From a virus: 64,000 nt of DNA. Shown in pieces: positions 50,682 to 57,197 of the stretch. The DNA lies in IMG/VR virus record IMGVR_UViG_3300037117_000143, positions 1 through 64,000 of that record. One strand, 5' to 3'. A program made the position numbers and the translations under genes. Below the pieces are notes generated by a model. It did not search any database and was not told the origin of the DNA. It worked only from the letters and a program-made list of their open reading frames with translations. Numbering within the stretch: the stretch's first letter is position 1; every line of letters starts with the position of its first letter.

Positions 50682-51001
50682 CGCTTAGCCTTTCCGCGAG
50701 CATGTACGAAATTGAAATCGCGGCTGTGCAGACCGCATTCCCGGGTAAGATAACGGCGCCTTGAAGCAGAAACTTTGTCTTTGTTGCTGAAAGTTGAAGT
50801 AGCCTTTTCGCGCTCCCTGATGGTTTGGACCTGTGCTTCCAACCTATCTTTGTTGGCTTCAAAGAAGCGCAAAGCGCGCTTAGCTATTTCTAGCGCGTGT
50901 TCCCGCGAATCGCTTTCAAAGCAAAAATACGGAGCAACCCCCGTAGCGGCAAGCCACCGGCCGGGGCTGACTTCCTTATTATAGATAAACACGTCTTTCA
51001 T
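50678..51001 (-). CDS. hypothetical protein, helical
   Basis: 107 residues from the ATG at 51001, chosen because GGGGGAGG precedes it. VFIYNKEVSPGRWLAATGVAPYFCFESDSREHALEIAKRALRFFEANKDRL shows an alpha/beta start, then a long helix and a Lys/Arg-rich end. It overlaps the next gene by four bases. Not recognised. Confidence 0.6.
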   Translation of the reverse strand: MKDVFIYNKEVSPGRWLAATGVAPYFCFESDSREHALEIAKRALRFFEANKDRLEAQVQTIREREKATSTFSNKDKVSASRRRYLTRECGLHSRDFNFVHARGKAKR

Positions 51002-51028
51002 CGCGGCCTCCCCCTCGATTTCCGATAA

Positions 51029-51060
51029 GCGGCGTGCATCATAATGACCGACGCTTCGCG
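51029..51060 (-). repeat. class II start-associated repeat, copy 2
   Basis: Second copy of the element containing GTCATAATGAC. It covers the stop codon of the upstream gene and lies about 28 bases before the start at 51001. Comparable placement of both copies suggests a control element. Confidence 0.6.
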
Positions 51061-51200
51061 TAGTCAACCAGCGCACGGTACACTGCCGGCTCAAGGTATA
51101 TGCGTTGATTGTTGCTGTCGCCCGTACGCAGGCATAGCTGGTAGCCATCGTGCGACACGTACACGGCATCGCCGAGGTATGTTTCGTTTTCAGCCTTCAT
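51039..51200 (-). CDS. 53-residue conserved phage protein (YLGDAVY type)
   Basis: ATG at 51200 with consensus AGGAGG. 53 residues: ETYLGDAVYVSHDGYQLCLRTGDSNNQRIYLEPAVYRALVDYAKRR. This compact beta-helix pattern ('YLGD-V-Y-...L-T......I-LE..V...L..Y') recurs in many phage genomes as a small protein of unknown function. Confidence 0.7.
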   Translation of the reverse strand: MKAENETYLGDAVYVSHDGYQLCLRTGDSNNQRIYLEPAVYRALVDYAKRRSL

Positions 51201-51366
51201 CGCTTTCGCCTCCTGTAGCGCCTCTGAACCACACTGGTCTACGCGTCGCGCTTCCGCGCCGAATTCGAGGATGCCGCCGGCTATGGCTGGAATGTTTCGC
51301 ATTCGACATGAGGATTAGCACGTTCGCGAAAATAAGTGCAACAAGAATAATCACCCCGGTGATCAT
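51190..51366 (-). CDS. 58-residue membrane protein with basic tail
   Basis: ATG in an ATGA overlap with GAGG upstream. One membrane span (GVIILVALIFANVLILM), then an Arg/His/Ser-rich tail of about 38 residues. A possible small membrane effector; not recognised. Confidence 0.5.
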   Translation of the reverse strand: MITGVIILVALIFANVLILMSNAKHSSHSRRHPRIRRGSATRRPVWFRGATGGESDEG

Positions 51367-51878
51367 ATGTCCTCTCCGTCTATCGTGCGCGCATCTTCGC
51401 GTGTCTTGTCCCGAATGAGCTCTTCGCGGCTATAAGGTTCCGCGCTTTCGTCGTGCGTACGCTTGCCAAACGTTCGCGGCGCCGCAGGAAATATATCCAC
51501 ATTCTCCTGCTGGTATAGTTCGTGCTCTGGCACGCCGTCTGTGAGCCAATCAAGGCTTGGGCCGTTGTCGCGCTTGCCCGGCTTCACCCGCTGGCGTGTG
51601 CCGTGCGCCTTGCGACTGGGGAAGTGCGCGTCACTATGGCATTGTCGGCAACGTAGCTCACATTTCTTTAGCTCTTTAATCAGGCGAGCTTTGCTGTGCG
51701 TCAAACGGCTTTGCACACAAAATTCTCTCACTGTGCCCGGCTTATGGTGGAACTCCAAACGTTTCCGCGTTGTGCCACACCCAACACATGCGCCACCAAG
51801 TAGGGCGATAGCCCACGCACGCCGTTGCTTACGATAGGCGCGTTGATACAACCTATTTTGCAATGGCGTGCGCGCCAT
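51363..51878 (-). CDS. HNH endonuclease, CxxC zinc type
   Basis: About 171 residues from the ATG at 51878 (an ATG at 51893 is also possible). ACVGCGTTRKRLEFHHKPGT, then ELKKCELRCRQCHSDAH provide the two Cys pairs and the HH catalytic pair of a classic HNH nuclease. The C-terminal 80 residues are disordered and may be specific. It lies among tiny accessory genes; a homing or defence-type nuclease are both possible. Confidence 0.7.
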   Translation of the reverse strand: MARTPLQNRLYQRAYRKQRRAWAIALLGGACVGCGTTRKRLEFHHKPGTVREFCVQSRLTHSKARLIKELKKCELRCRQCHSDAHFPSRKAHGTRQRVKPGKRDNGPSLDWLTDGVPEHELYQQENVDIFPAAPRTFGKRTHDESAEPYSREELIRDKTREDARTIDGEDI

Positions 51879-51882
51879 GGTT

Positions 51883-52518
51883 CTAGTGCGCATGATAGGC
51901 GACCTGTTTCACGTCCCGGTTCCAGCATGCGCGGCAATCTTTGCATTCGTTGTCTTGTTGCTGCGCCGGGCATGCATGCGCGCTCTTATCCGGCTTTGTA
52001 TGCTTCCAGACAACGCTTGTCAGTGGCCACGCTTTCGTTGCAGGTCCGTCAATCATGGTGCCGCTAACCCGTATCGCAAGGTTATCAGGAACAATACCGC
52101 CGGTTTTGACGTAGGCTTGCACAAAACCGAGCTCTTTCGTCGGTAGCCAATGGCGCACGCGAGGCGTCAACTTGCACACTGCGACAATCTTCGCTAGATG
52201 CCATGCGCCTTGCAAATCGCCCGAATCGAACCACCTGAAAACGTTTTGACCCCCGCGCAAAATAAGAACGGCCATTGCGCTAGGCCATTGCGGCGCTTCT
52301 AGCGCGGCCATATGATTGGCGTGCGATTTCTTTACGCTTGGATATTGATAGTTTCCGCGATCAAGGGCATAGCATACGCTGCACACACTACCTTTTATTT
52401 TGGCTAACTTTCCGCCCGTGATGCAATCGCTAGCAGATATAGAATACGATTGGCCCGGCATTTTGCTCACCTGGCCTAATCCGCCGCCTGTTAGCTTCTT
52501 GGCCTCACCGATATTCAT
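51883..52518 (-). CDS. GP88/DUF7227-like cysteine-rich phage protein
   Basis: 211 residues. KMPGQSYSISASDCITGGKLAKIKGSVCSVCYAL, YPSVKKSHANHM, RWFDSGDLQG, then CPAQQQDNECKDCRACWNRDV near the end. Cysteine groups at both ends suggest a metal or Fe-S site. The pattern matches the mycobacteriophage gp88-type family, whose function is unknown. It has an ATGA overlap with the short gene before it. Confidence 0.6.
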   Translation of the reverse strand: MNIGEAKKLTGGGLGQVSKMPGQSYSISASDCITGGKLAKIKGSVCSVCYALDRGNYQYPSVKKSHANHMAALEAPQWPSAMAVLILRGGQNVFRWFDSGDLQGAWHLAKIVAVCKLTPRVRHWLPTKELGFVQAYVKTGGIVPDNLAIRVSGTMIDGPATKAWPLTSVVWKHTKPDKSAHACPAQQQDNECKDCRACWNRDVKQVAYHAH

Positions 52519-52631
52519 GTGCTCTCGCTTTCGTTGTTTGAAAAAAGACTAGGCGCATTCGCGGCAAAACGCAATCCGTTGCCATACCACTTAGGACCAT
52601 TGCCCGTTTGCACTTCCGGTTTCCAAGACAT
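52515..52631 (-). CDS. 38-residue phage protein (MSWKPEV type)
   Basis: ATG with AAGGAAG upstream; begins SWKPEVQTGNGPKWYGNGLRFAANAPSL. Short 'M(S/T)WKPEV......W..N.L.F.T...A' proteins are common in phages. Its stop overlaps the next start (ATGA). Function unknown. Confidence 0.6.
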   Translation of the reverse strand: MSWKPEVQTGNGPKWYGNGLRFAANAPSLFSNNESEST

Positions 52632-52649
52632 AGCTTCACTTCCTTGTTT

Positions 52650-52699
52650 GCGGCGTGATTGCCGAACCTGCGCCCGTTAAGGCGCAAGCGCTGCGATCA
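52650..52699 (-). other. class I two-stem-loop element, copy A
   Basis: On the minus strand: TGATCGCAGC, stem TGCGCC/GGCGCA, then TTCGGCAATCACGCCGC. It lies between the stop of the gene at 52720 and the start at 52631. The flanking blocks match copies B, C and D. Confidence 0.7.
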
Positions 52700-52719
52700 A
52701 AGCGACAATTCCATAAACA

Positions 52720-52929
52720 TCATGATAACCCCCGACATTGGCGCAGCACGCTCTCACACTCTTGGAGCAGATCGGCGGACACTTGCCCTAGGGCGCGTTC
52801 CGCCAAGAGCTCTTGTTCTAGCGCGGCAACGTAGGCGATGCTAGGAAGCTCTCTGATAACATGCCGCATCTTGTGCGCTGTTGCGCGTGCGCGTTCTTGT
52901 CGTTTCGTTTGCAGGTCAATTATAGTCAT
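52720..52929 (-). CDS. 69-residue helical hypothetical protein
   Basis: ATG with AAGGA upstream. MTIIDLQTKRQERARATAHKM, then two helices (IAYVAALEQELLAERALGQVSADLLQECESVL). Probably a small coiled-coil protein; not recognised. Confidence 0.6.
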   Translation of the reverse strand: MTIIDLQTKRQERARATAHKMRHVIRELPSIAYVAALEQELLAERALGQVSADLLQECESVLRQCRGLS

Positions 52930-52941
52930 GGCGTGTTTTCC

Positions 52942-53175
52942 TTATGCTTTCGTTGCACAGTTTATTCCGCTTTTGTCACCGCTGGCAAGTTTCTTCGTGC
53001 GCGCGCGTTCACAAAAATAGCCTGCCATCCATGAGGCAAGCAATTCACTTTCGCCCCAGCCGCACGAGCGCGCAACTTGTTCAACGTTGGCACGATCGGC
53101 CGGGCGATTATTGCGCCAATAGGCGATGCCGGCTTGGTGTGCCGCGATCATGTTTGTTTCTTGTTCGTTCGTCAT
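52942..53175 (-). CDS. 77-residue hypothetical protein (ribosome modulation-like pattern)
   Basis: ATG preceded by AGGAGCAAATA, a leader shared with two other genes. AAHQAGIAYWRNNRPADRANVEQVARSCGWGESELLASWMAGY: the 'A...G..A...G......P' plus 'W..G' layout is like small Rmf-type or host-takeover proteins, but this is weak. Preceded by class I element B. Confidence 0.55.
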   Translation of the reverse strand: MTNEQETNMIAAHQAGIAYWRNNRPADRANVEQVARSCGWGESELLASWMAGYFCERARTKKLASGDKSGINCATKA

Positions 53176-53196
53176 AGCGTTATTTGCTCCTCAGTC

Positions 53197-53250
53197 TGGC
53201 ATGATTGCCGACAATGGCGCGAATCGCACGCACGCCATTAGCTGCAATCA
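53197..53250 (-). other. class I two-stem-loop element, copy B
   Basis: Minus strand: starts with the stop codon of the upstream gene (TGATTGCAGC), stem AATGGCG/CGCCATT with a large loop, then TCGGCAATCATGCCA, whose GGCA/TGCC form the second hairpin. The first stem differs in sequence from the other copies but still pairs. Confidence 0.7.
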
Positions 53251-53541
53251 AATCGGGGCTACAATCAATCTACGGTCAATCATGTCGCGGCCGCATTGGA
53301 TGGCGCTTTTCCAATAGATAGCCCAATGCAGGGCTAGCGCGTGCGCTGTAGCGCCTTCTATTGTCTCGTGCTTGGTATTGTCCATGCCCCCGTCATGCCT
53401 CCAAGCGACCACCCTGCATTCAGCCGGCCGCTTAGTCGGCAGGGGCGCCGCAGGCGGTTCAATGGGCGGAATAGTGTCCGCCAATATCGGTGCGAACGGA
53501 ATTTCATCCCACGCGATTTTAGCACGCGTTTTTGTAGGCAT
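53248..53541 (-). CDS. 97-residue hypothetical protein
   Basis: ATG at 53541 with AGGAGCAAATA upstream. Pro-rich first half (FAPILADTIPPIEPPAAPLP), then VVAWRHDGG and a helical end (GATAHALALHWAIYWKSAIQCGRDMI). Its stop codon is part of class I element B. Not recognised. Confidence 0.55.
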   Translation of the reverse strand: MPTKTRAKIAWDEIPFAPILADTIPPIEPPAAPLPTKRPAECRVVAWRHDGGMDNTKHETIEGATAHALALHWAIYWKSAIQCGRDMIDRRLIVAPI

Positions 53542-53555
53542 CTTATTTGCTCCTA

Positions 53556-53614
53556 GCGGCAGGATTGCCGACAATGCCCCGTGGCAACGTGCTACGGGGC
53601 ATCAGCTGCAATTA
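53556..53614 (-). other. class I two-stem-loop element, copy C
   Basis: Minus strand: TAATTGCAGC (the TAA is the stop of the DUF932 gene), a 9-bp stem ATGCCCCGT/ACGGGGCAT, then TCGGCAATCCTGCCGC and the leader TAGGAGCAAATA of the next gene. Its first loop also holds a GTGGCAACGTGC motif. Confidence 0.7.
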
Positions 53615-54628
53615 CGCTGCAACACGGTCCTTAATCATCGGCATCAACAAGCCTAGCGCCTTGTCCTTGAGCGCCGCGCCGGAACCAAAGAGGCGGTTTT
53701 CAGTATTGCCAGCATCACGATCATGGTCAACATAGCGCGTGATCGCCTGAAGCGCGGTAAAGGCATCAATGTTCGCAGCGCCACCCGTGAACTTTATCGC
53801 CCGCTCGTTGCACGAGGTTGAAAGCGCATCGATAATCGATTGACGCTGATTTTTTTTGCGCGTCGAAACGTCTTTTTGTTCAGCGTCAATTGGAATATCC
53901 AGAACGCCGCGAATGAACGCGGAGAGCGCTTCCTTAGGCATAATGAAGCCGGCCAAAGCATCGCCGATTTGCTTGTACTGCGCGAAGCCGGCCGCAATCG
54001 ATGCAAGGGCTTTCATCGCCTTTGCAGCGTCGAACTTGGTGGAATGGCGCACGTTGATTTTGGGCGCGTCCTCACCCATGGCGACATTGATTGTATTCTG
54101 ACAAACAACGCATTCCATGCATGATTGTAGGCGCGTAGGGCTTGTCGTGTTGAACGTAGTGGAAGCTAGTAGGCGCACCTTGTGCGCCGATCCGCCGATG
54201 GTTTGTTCACCTGCAAAAGTGGCCTGTGCCCATATGCGTTTTCCGCCATCAAGGCTCCCCATAGTCGTCATGGTGAAACGCGGATCGATCTCGATCAATT
54301 CCCATAGTGCATTTTGCGCGTCAACCGGTTGCACCAAATTGTAGCGCGTGGAAACAAGGCCAAGCCCCGCGCCGGTATCTTCCCGGGCATTTACGAAACG
54401 ATCCGGATAGTCGCGCAGCGCGCCCGTAGCGTCGCGGTAGTGCACGGGAGTGGCGCTAACAGTGAAGCTTGACCCAGCGGCTTCGCTCCACTCTTCCCGC
54501 GTCAGCGGCCGGCCAAGGCGCGCCACGATATCGTCAACCGATTGGCCAGTACCGTGCCAGATTTTTGAACGTGGGCCGACGAAAGCAAGGGCGACAAAGC
54601 CCAAGGTCTCGTCAAGATTTGCAGACAT
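53612..54628 (-). CDS. DUF932 protein (phage/plasmid-like)
   Basis: 338 residues, ATG preceded by TAGGAGCAAATA. GLVSTRYNLVQPVDAQNALWEL, VRLLASTTFNTTSPTRLQSCMECVVCQNTINVA, and TKFDAAKAMKALASIAAGF are DUF932 (TIGR03299-type) blocks. Such proteins are frequent on phages and plasmids, with unproven function; links to DNA replication or recombination have been suggested. It is the largest gene of the accessory array and has a 130-base leader with a palindrome (GGCGGTCACCGCC, 54659-54671). Confidence 0.8.
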   Translation of the reverse strand: MSANLDETLGFVALAFVGPRSKIWHGTGQSVDDIVARLGRPLTREEWSEAAGSSFTVSATPVHYRDATGALRDYPDRFVNAREDTGAGLGLVSTRYNLVQPVDAQNALWELIEIDPRFTMTTMGSLDGGKRIWAQATFAGEQTIGGSAHKVRLLASTTFNTTSPTRLQSCMECVVCQNTINVAMGEDAPKINVRHSTKFDAAKAMKALASIAAGFAQYKQIGDALAGFIMPKEALSAFIRGVLDIPIDAEQKDVSTRKKNQRQSIIDALSTSCNERAIKFTGGAANIDAFTALQAITRYVDHDRDAGNTENRLFGSGAALKDKALGLLMPMIKDRVAA

Positions 54629-54709
54629 AATATTTGCTCCTAGGTGAGAGTTTTTAGGGGCGGTGACCGCCGTTCTAGGTCACATTAGGCTCAAACGAAA
54701 GCACCCCTA

Positions 54710-54759
54710 GCGGCATGATTGCCGAACCTGCGCCCGCTAGGGCGCAAGCGCTGCAATCA
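54710..54759 (-). other. class I two-stem-loop element, copy D
   Basis: Minus strand: TGATTGCAGC (its TGA is the stop of the upstream gene), perfect stem TGCGCCC/GGGCGCA with a four-base loop, then TTCGGCAATCATGCCGC forming the second hairpin (CGGCA-ATCA-TGCCG). Nearly identical to copy A in its first half. Confidence 0.75.
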
Positions 54760-54930
54760 ATCCTCAAAACGGTCGCGGGACAGGTAGCGTGTGAAGTATT
54801 CATCGACGGCGAGGGGTTCCGGATATTGCGGCGCCACGACATGCAAGGTGGCGGCGGTGCGGGCGATTTCGCGTCTAGCGTGGTCTCGATGACCGGCATA
54901 AGCGGCTAGCTGCAGCAGTGGGGTAAGCAT
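54757..54930 (-). CDS. 57-residue hypothetical protein
   Basis: ATG with AAAGGA upstream. LTPLLQLAAYAGHRDHARREIARTAATLHVV, then YPEPLAVDEYFTRYLSRDRFED. Mostly helical. Its stop is the first codon of class I element D. An overlapping frame (54675-54899) was judged a shadow. Not recognised. Confidence 0.55.
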   Translation of the reverse strand: MLTPLLQLAAYAGHRDHARREIARTAATLHVVAPQYPEPLAVDEYFTRYLSRDRFED

Positions 54931-55025
54931 GTGATATTCCTTTTGGTTGGCGGTTTCTATGGATTGAATGTGCGCCCGATCGCAAAACGTTTCAAGCTAA
55001 ATCTTTTGTGATTTGTGGTGATGGT

Positions 55026-55208
55026 TTACAACGTGTTAACGTATCGGGCATCTGGTCCCCAGTACTCAGGGGGTGGCGCTAGAACGCGGCGCTTATCCTG
55101 TGGCGGGAATTGCCCGCCCCAGCGATTCATGTATGCCTTGTGCTCTGCCTTGGCGGTATTGGCCGCGGCGCGCCCGTGCTTAAATTCAATCCATTCTAAA
55201 TGTGTCAT
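55026..55208 (-). CDS. 60-residue basic hypothetical protein
   Basis: MTHLEWIEFKHGRAAANTAKAEHKAYMNRWGG, then a Pro/Arg-rich end with PPPEYWGPDARY. The start ATG overlaps the ancestral stop of the preceding gene if the 92-bp duplication is ignored (ATGA), which supports it being real. Confidence 0.5.
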   Translation of the reverse strand: MTHLEWIEFKHGRAAANTAKAEHKAYMNRWGGQFPPQDKRRVLAPPPEYWGPDARYVNTL

Positions 55209-55240
55209 GACAACTTGTTTCCATCTTCGCTAGGCGGCAG

Positions 55241-55424
55241 CAGGGCTTTGATGGCCGCGTCTAGGTTGGGGTCTGCAGGCTCAGGTATGACCGTGGCAAC
55301 GTGCTCAGAGGGCATTGCGGCAACGTTGGCCACAGGGCTTTGATGGCCGCGTCTAGGTTGGGGTCTGCAGGCTCAGGTATGACCGTGGCAACGTGCTCAG
55401 AGGGCATTGCGGCAACGTTGGCCA
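55241..55424. repeat. exact 92-bp tandem duplication
   Basis: 55241-55332 and 55333-55424 are identical. 92 is not a multiple of three, so the second copy shifts the reading frame of the gene read leftward through it. No mismatch is seen, so the event is recent or is an assembly artefact. Confidence 0.9.
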
Positions 55425-55758
55425 ATACAGCGGCCGGTAGCGGTACGCTCTCTACAGTCTCAAGGATGGTCGCAATAGACGCGGCAACAGCAGGGGTGAG
55501 CTTAGCCTCGTGCCTGGCGCGTTCAATCCGATTTAGAGTGTCAATAGTGGGGTCGCCGGTCAATACGATTGGCTTGTCTAGTGCGCCTCGTTCGGCCTGC
55601 CTCTTACGATTTAGCATGATGTCCAGGCGACGCTCGACTTGTATTATTTGTCCGCCTATTTTAAACCAAGGACCATAAGCCTTGTCGTTTGTGTAGCGAG
55701 CTTGTTCCTTCTTTAGTGCGGCGATCTTCTCTCGGCATTGATCGATGCTTCTTGCCAT
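55261..55758 (-). CDS. first leftward early gene, C-terminus altered by a duplication
   Basis: 165 residues. SIDQCREKIAALKKEQARY and QIIQVERRLDIMLNRKRQAERG form helical coiled-coil segments; the later part is Ala/Pro-rich. After DPNLDAAIKAL the reading enters the second copy of the 92-bp repeat out of frame and ends 23 residues later. Without the duplication it would continue LPPSEDGNKLS to a TGA overlapping the next ATG. It is closest to the leftward promoter, so probably an early regulator or takeover protein (inference). Confidence 0.65.
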   Translation of the reverse strand: MARSIDQCREKIAALKKEQARYTNDKAYGPWFKIGGQIIQVERRLDIMLNRKRQAERGALDKPIVLTGDPTIDTLNRIERARHEAKLTPAVAASIATILETVESVPLPAAVLANVAAMPSEHVATVIPEPADPNLDAAIKALWPTLPQCPLSTLPRSYLSLQTPT

Positions 55759-55786
55759 TTTGTAACCCTTTCACGGTTCAAATTAT

Positions 55787-55814
55787 CTTATAATTATTTT
55801 ATTATAGCTGTCAA
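55787..55814 (-). promoter_or_regulatory. leftward sigma-70-type promoter
   Basis: On the minus strand, TTGACA (55814-55809), a 16-base AT-rich spacer and TATAAG (55792-55787). Nearly consensus for the host housekeeping polymerase. It points into the whole leftward gene array and lies about 30 bases before the first ATG. Confidence 0.75.
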
Positions 55815-56275
55815 GGGGTCATAATCCAGGGGGAGCAAAGATAATGGGATAATCAAAACGAGCGGAAAACGTCAATGGTGGCAACGTGTTATAAGGGTCG
55901 CCCTCAAAAGTCAGCTAGAAATAAGACTTCTATAATATACTATACATGAGAAAAAGTGGAACGTCCCCCTGGGGCTTCATGCATCCTTACGAGGCCGTGA
56001 GCACGTTGCCACGTGAGCCCCCGTGAAAGTCTGTTATACATTAGAATCCGGTCGGATTATGCCGATTTGACCCCCTTTTGGCACGTTTTCCCCTTTAAAA
56101 CCTCATAATCCATATTTATTGCTATATAGCGGATTATGCTACATAATGTCGCAGGTAATCCTAATAATGGAATCTAATAAATCTAATAACGGTGCGACCT
56201 TTAGCCGCAGGCAGCTCGCATACCGTGACAAGGCACGTTAACCCGTTGATATCAATGCGACATTTAGCCGCGCCT

Positions 56276-56290
56276 GTGGCAACGTGCCAC
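56276..56290. promoter_or_regulatory. 15-bp inverted repeat GTGGCAACGTGCCAC
   Basis: GTGGCA and TGCCAC flank ACG symmetrically. Close variants occur at 53581, 55293, 55385, 55878, 56001, 57143 and 59079, nearly all within 6 kb. Likely a binding site for a dimeric DNA-binding protein. Confidence 0.5.
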
Positions 56291-56554
56291 TCGAGTTAAC
56301 TATAGTGCGATCACGGTTTTGTGATTTGACTTAAAGAAGTTCAATGAAATCAGGGATTTAGATGGTTAACGGGTGTGGGGTGGCACCGTGTTAGGGTTAA
56401 CCGGGTGGATGCCTGGCCCGGCGGCACGGCACAACTTTTGCAAGAAAGCAGGAGGTACGCACACCTAGGTTGTATTTTTGGAGTGTTAAGGTTTTCTTTA
56501 CTGATTTGGCCCAAAACCTTGACTACCACGGTAGAACGGTGATACGGTAGCCTC

Positions 56555-56851
56555 ATGACGCGGAAGCTGACGTTCGACGAGATCAACCGACCCTACGCCG
56601 TCTACCGGCTCTTCGACGAAGCCGGCACCCTGCTCTATATCGGGTGCTCCCACAATCCCCCAGGAAAAAGGTTCCCGACCCACCGAAAAAAATCCTGGGC
56701 GGCCGAGATTGATTGGGATAAGTTAAAGCTCGAGTGGTTCGCGAACTGGTCGCTGGCCACCCTGGGAGAGTACTACGCCATCGCCACGGAAGACCCAAAA
56801 TACAACTGCCAGCACACGCTGGTCTACGGCAGAGTAGGAGCCTACAAATGA
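56555..56851 (+). CDS. GIY-YIG endonuclease
   Basis: 98 residues. YAVYRLFDEAGTLLYIGCSHNPPGKRFPTHRKK gives the 'xxVYxxxxxxGxxLYIG' signature, with the Arg of the second motif; a Glu follows in LGEYYAIAT. It is a minimal GIY-YIG domain with no separate DNA-binding part. First gene of the rightward early block, directly after the control region. The stop overlaps the next ATG. Probably homing type. Confidence 0.8.
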   Translation: MTRKLTFDEINRPYAVYRLFDEAGTLLYIGCSHNPPGKRFPTHRKKSWAAEIDWDKLKLEWFANWSLATLGEYYAIATEDPKYNCQHTLVYGRVGAYK

Positions 56852-56943
56852 TCGAGTTCATCGTTGTGCTGGTTATCGGGTGGGCTATCTACGTCCTGTT
56901 GCCGATTGCCATGAGCGGCCTCTTCGCAAAGAAAAAGCCTTGA
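56848..56943 (+). CDS. 31-residue membrane peptide
   Basis: TAGGAGC before an ATG in the ATGA overlap. One membrane span (FIVVLVIGWAIYVLLPIAM) and a FAKKKP tail, so the C-terminus would be cytoplasmic. A small membrane effector of unknown role. Confidence 0.55.
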   Translation: MIEFIVVLVIGWAIYVLLPIAMSGLFAKKKP

Positions 56944-57005
56944 CGGGTGCCACCGTGCCACGGTATACGCGATCGGCGAAGTGCGTATAAACGAGGACCA
57001 TCCCC

Positions 57006-57197
57006 ATGGCCAAACCAGGTAAGCGCAAGTTCCCCCTCTGCGACGTCTGGGCGAAGGACATCCTAGCACCGTATCGCCGTGGGGGCTACGAGGCAAAATA
57101 TAACCAGCTCGAGCAGGCGATCTACGAAGCGCTGGTGGAAGCGTGCCAACGTGGCACCCCGCTGCCGTTCGGTTATGTCGAAGCAGGGCCGGCCTGA
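57006..57197 (+). CDS. 63-residue hypothetical protein
   Basis: MAKPGKRKFPLCDVWAKDILAPYRRGGYEAKYNQLEQAIYEALVEACQRG. Helical after a basic start. Ends with TGATG at the next start. A GTGCCAACGTGGCAC inverted repeat lies within it at 57143. Not recognised. Confidence 0.55.
   Translation: MAKPGKRKFPLCDVWAKDILAPYRRGGYEAKYNQLEQAIYEALVEACQRGTPLPFGYVEAGPA

Larger units (their letters stand above)
55759..56554. other. non-coding, repeat-rich control region, candidate origin
   Basis: About 800 bases with no credible gene, between divergent transcription units, and more AT-rich than its surroundings. Contents: the leftward promoter; a second TATAAT at 55931; four CATAATCC/GGATTATG octamers (55820, 56054, 56104, 56131); two TGCGAC(C/A)TTTAGCCGC 16-mers (56193 and 56256); GTTAAC-CCGTT and its inverse near 56238 and 56361; and GTGGCAACGTG-type motifs at 55878, 56001 and 56276. 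The last is a perfect 15-bp inverted repeat. Divergent promoters and iteron-like repeats fit an origin or operator region. Confidence 0.55.
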
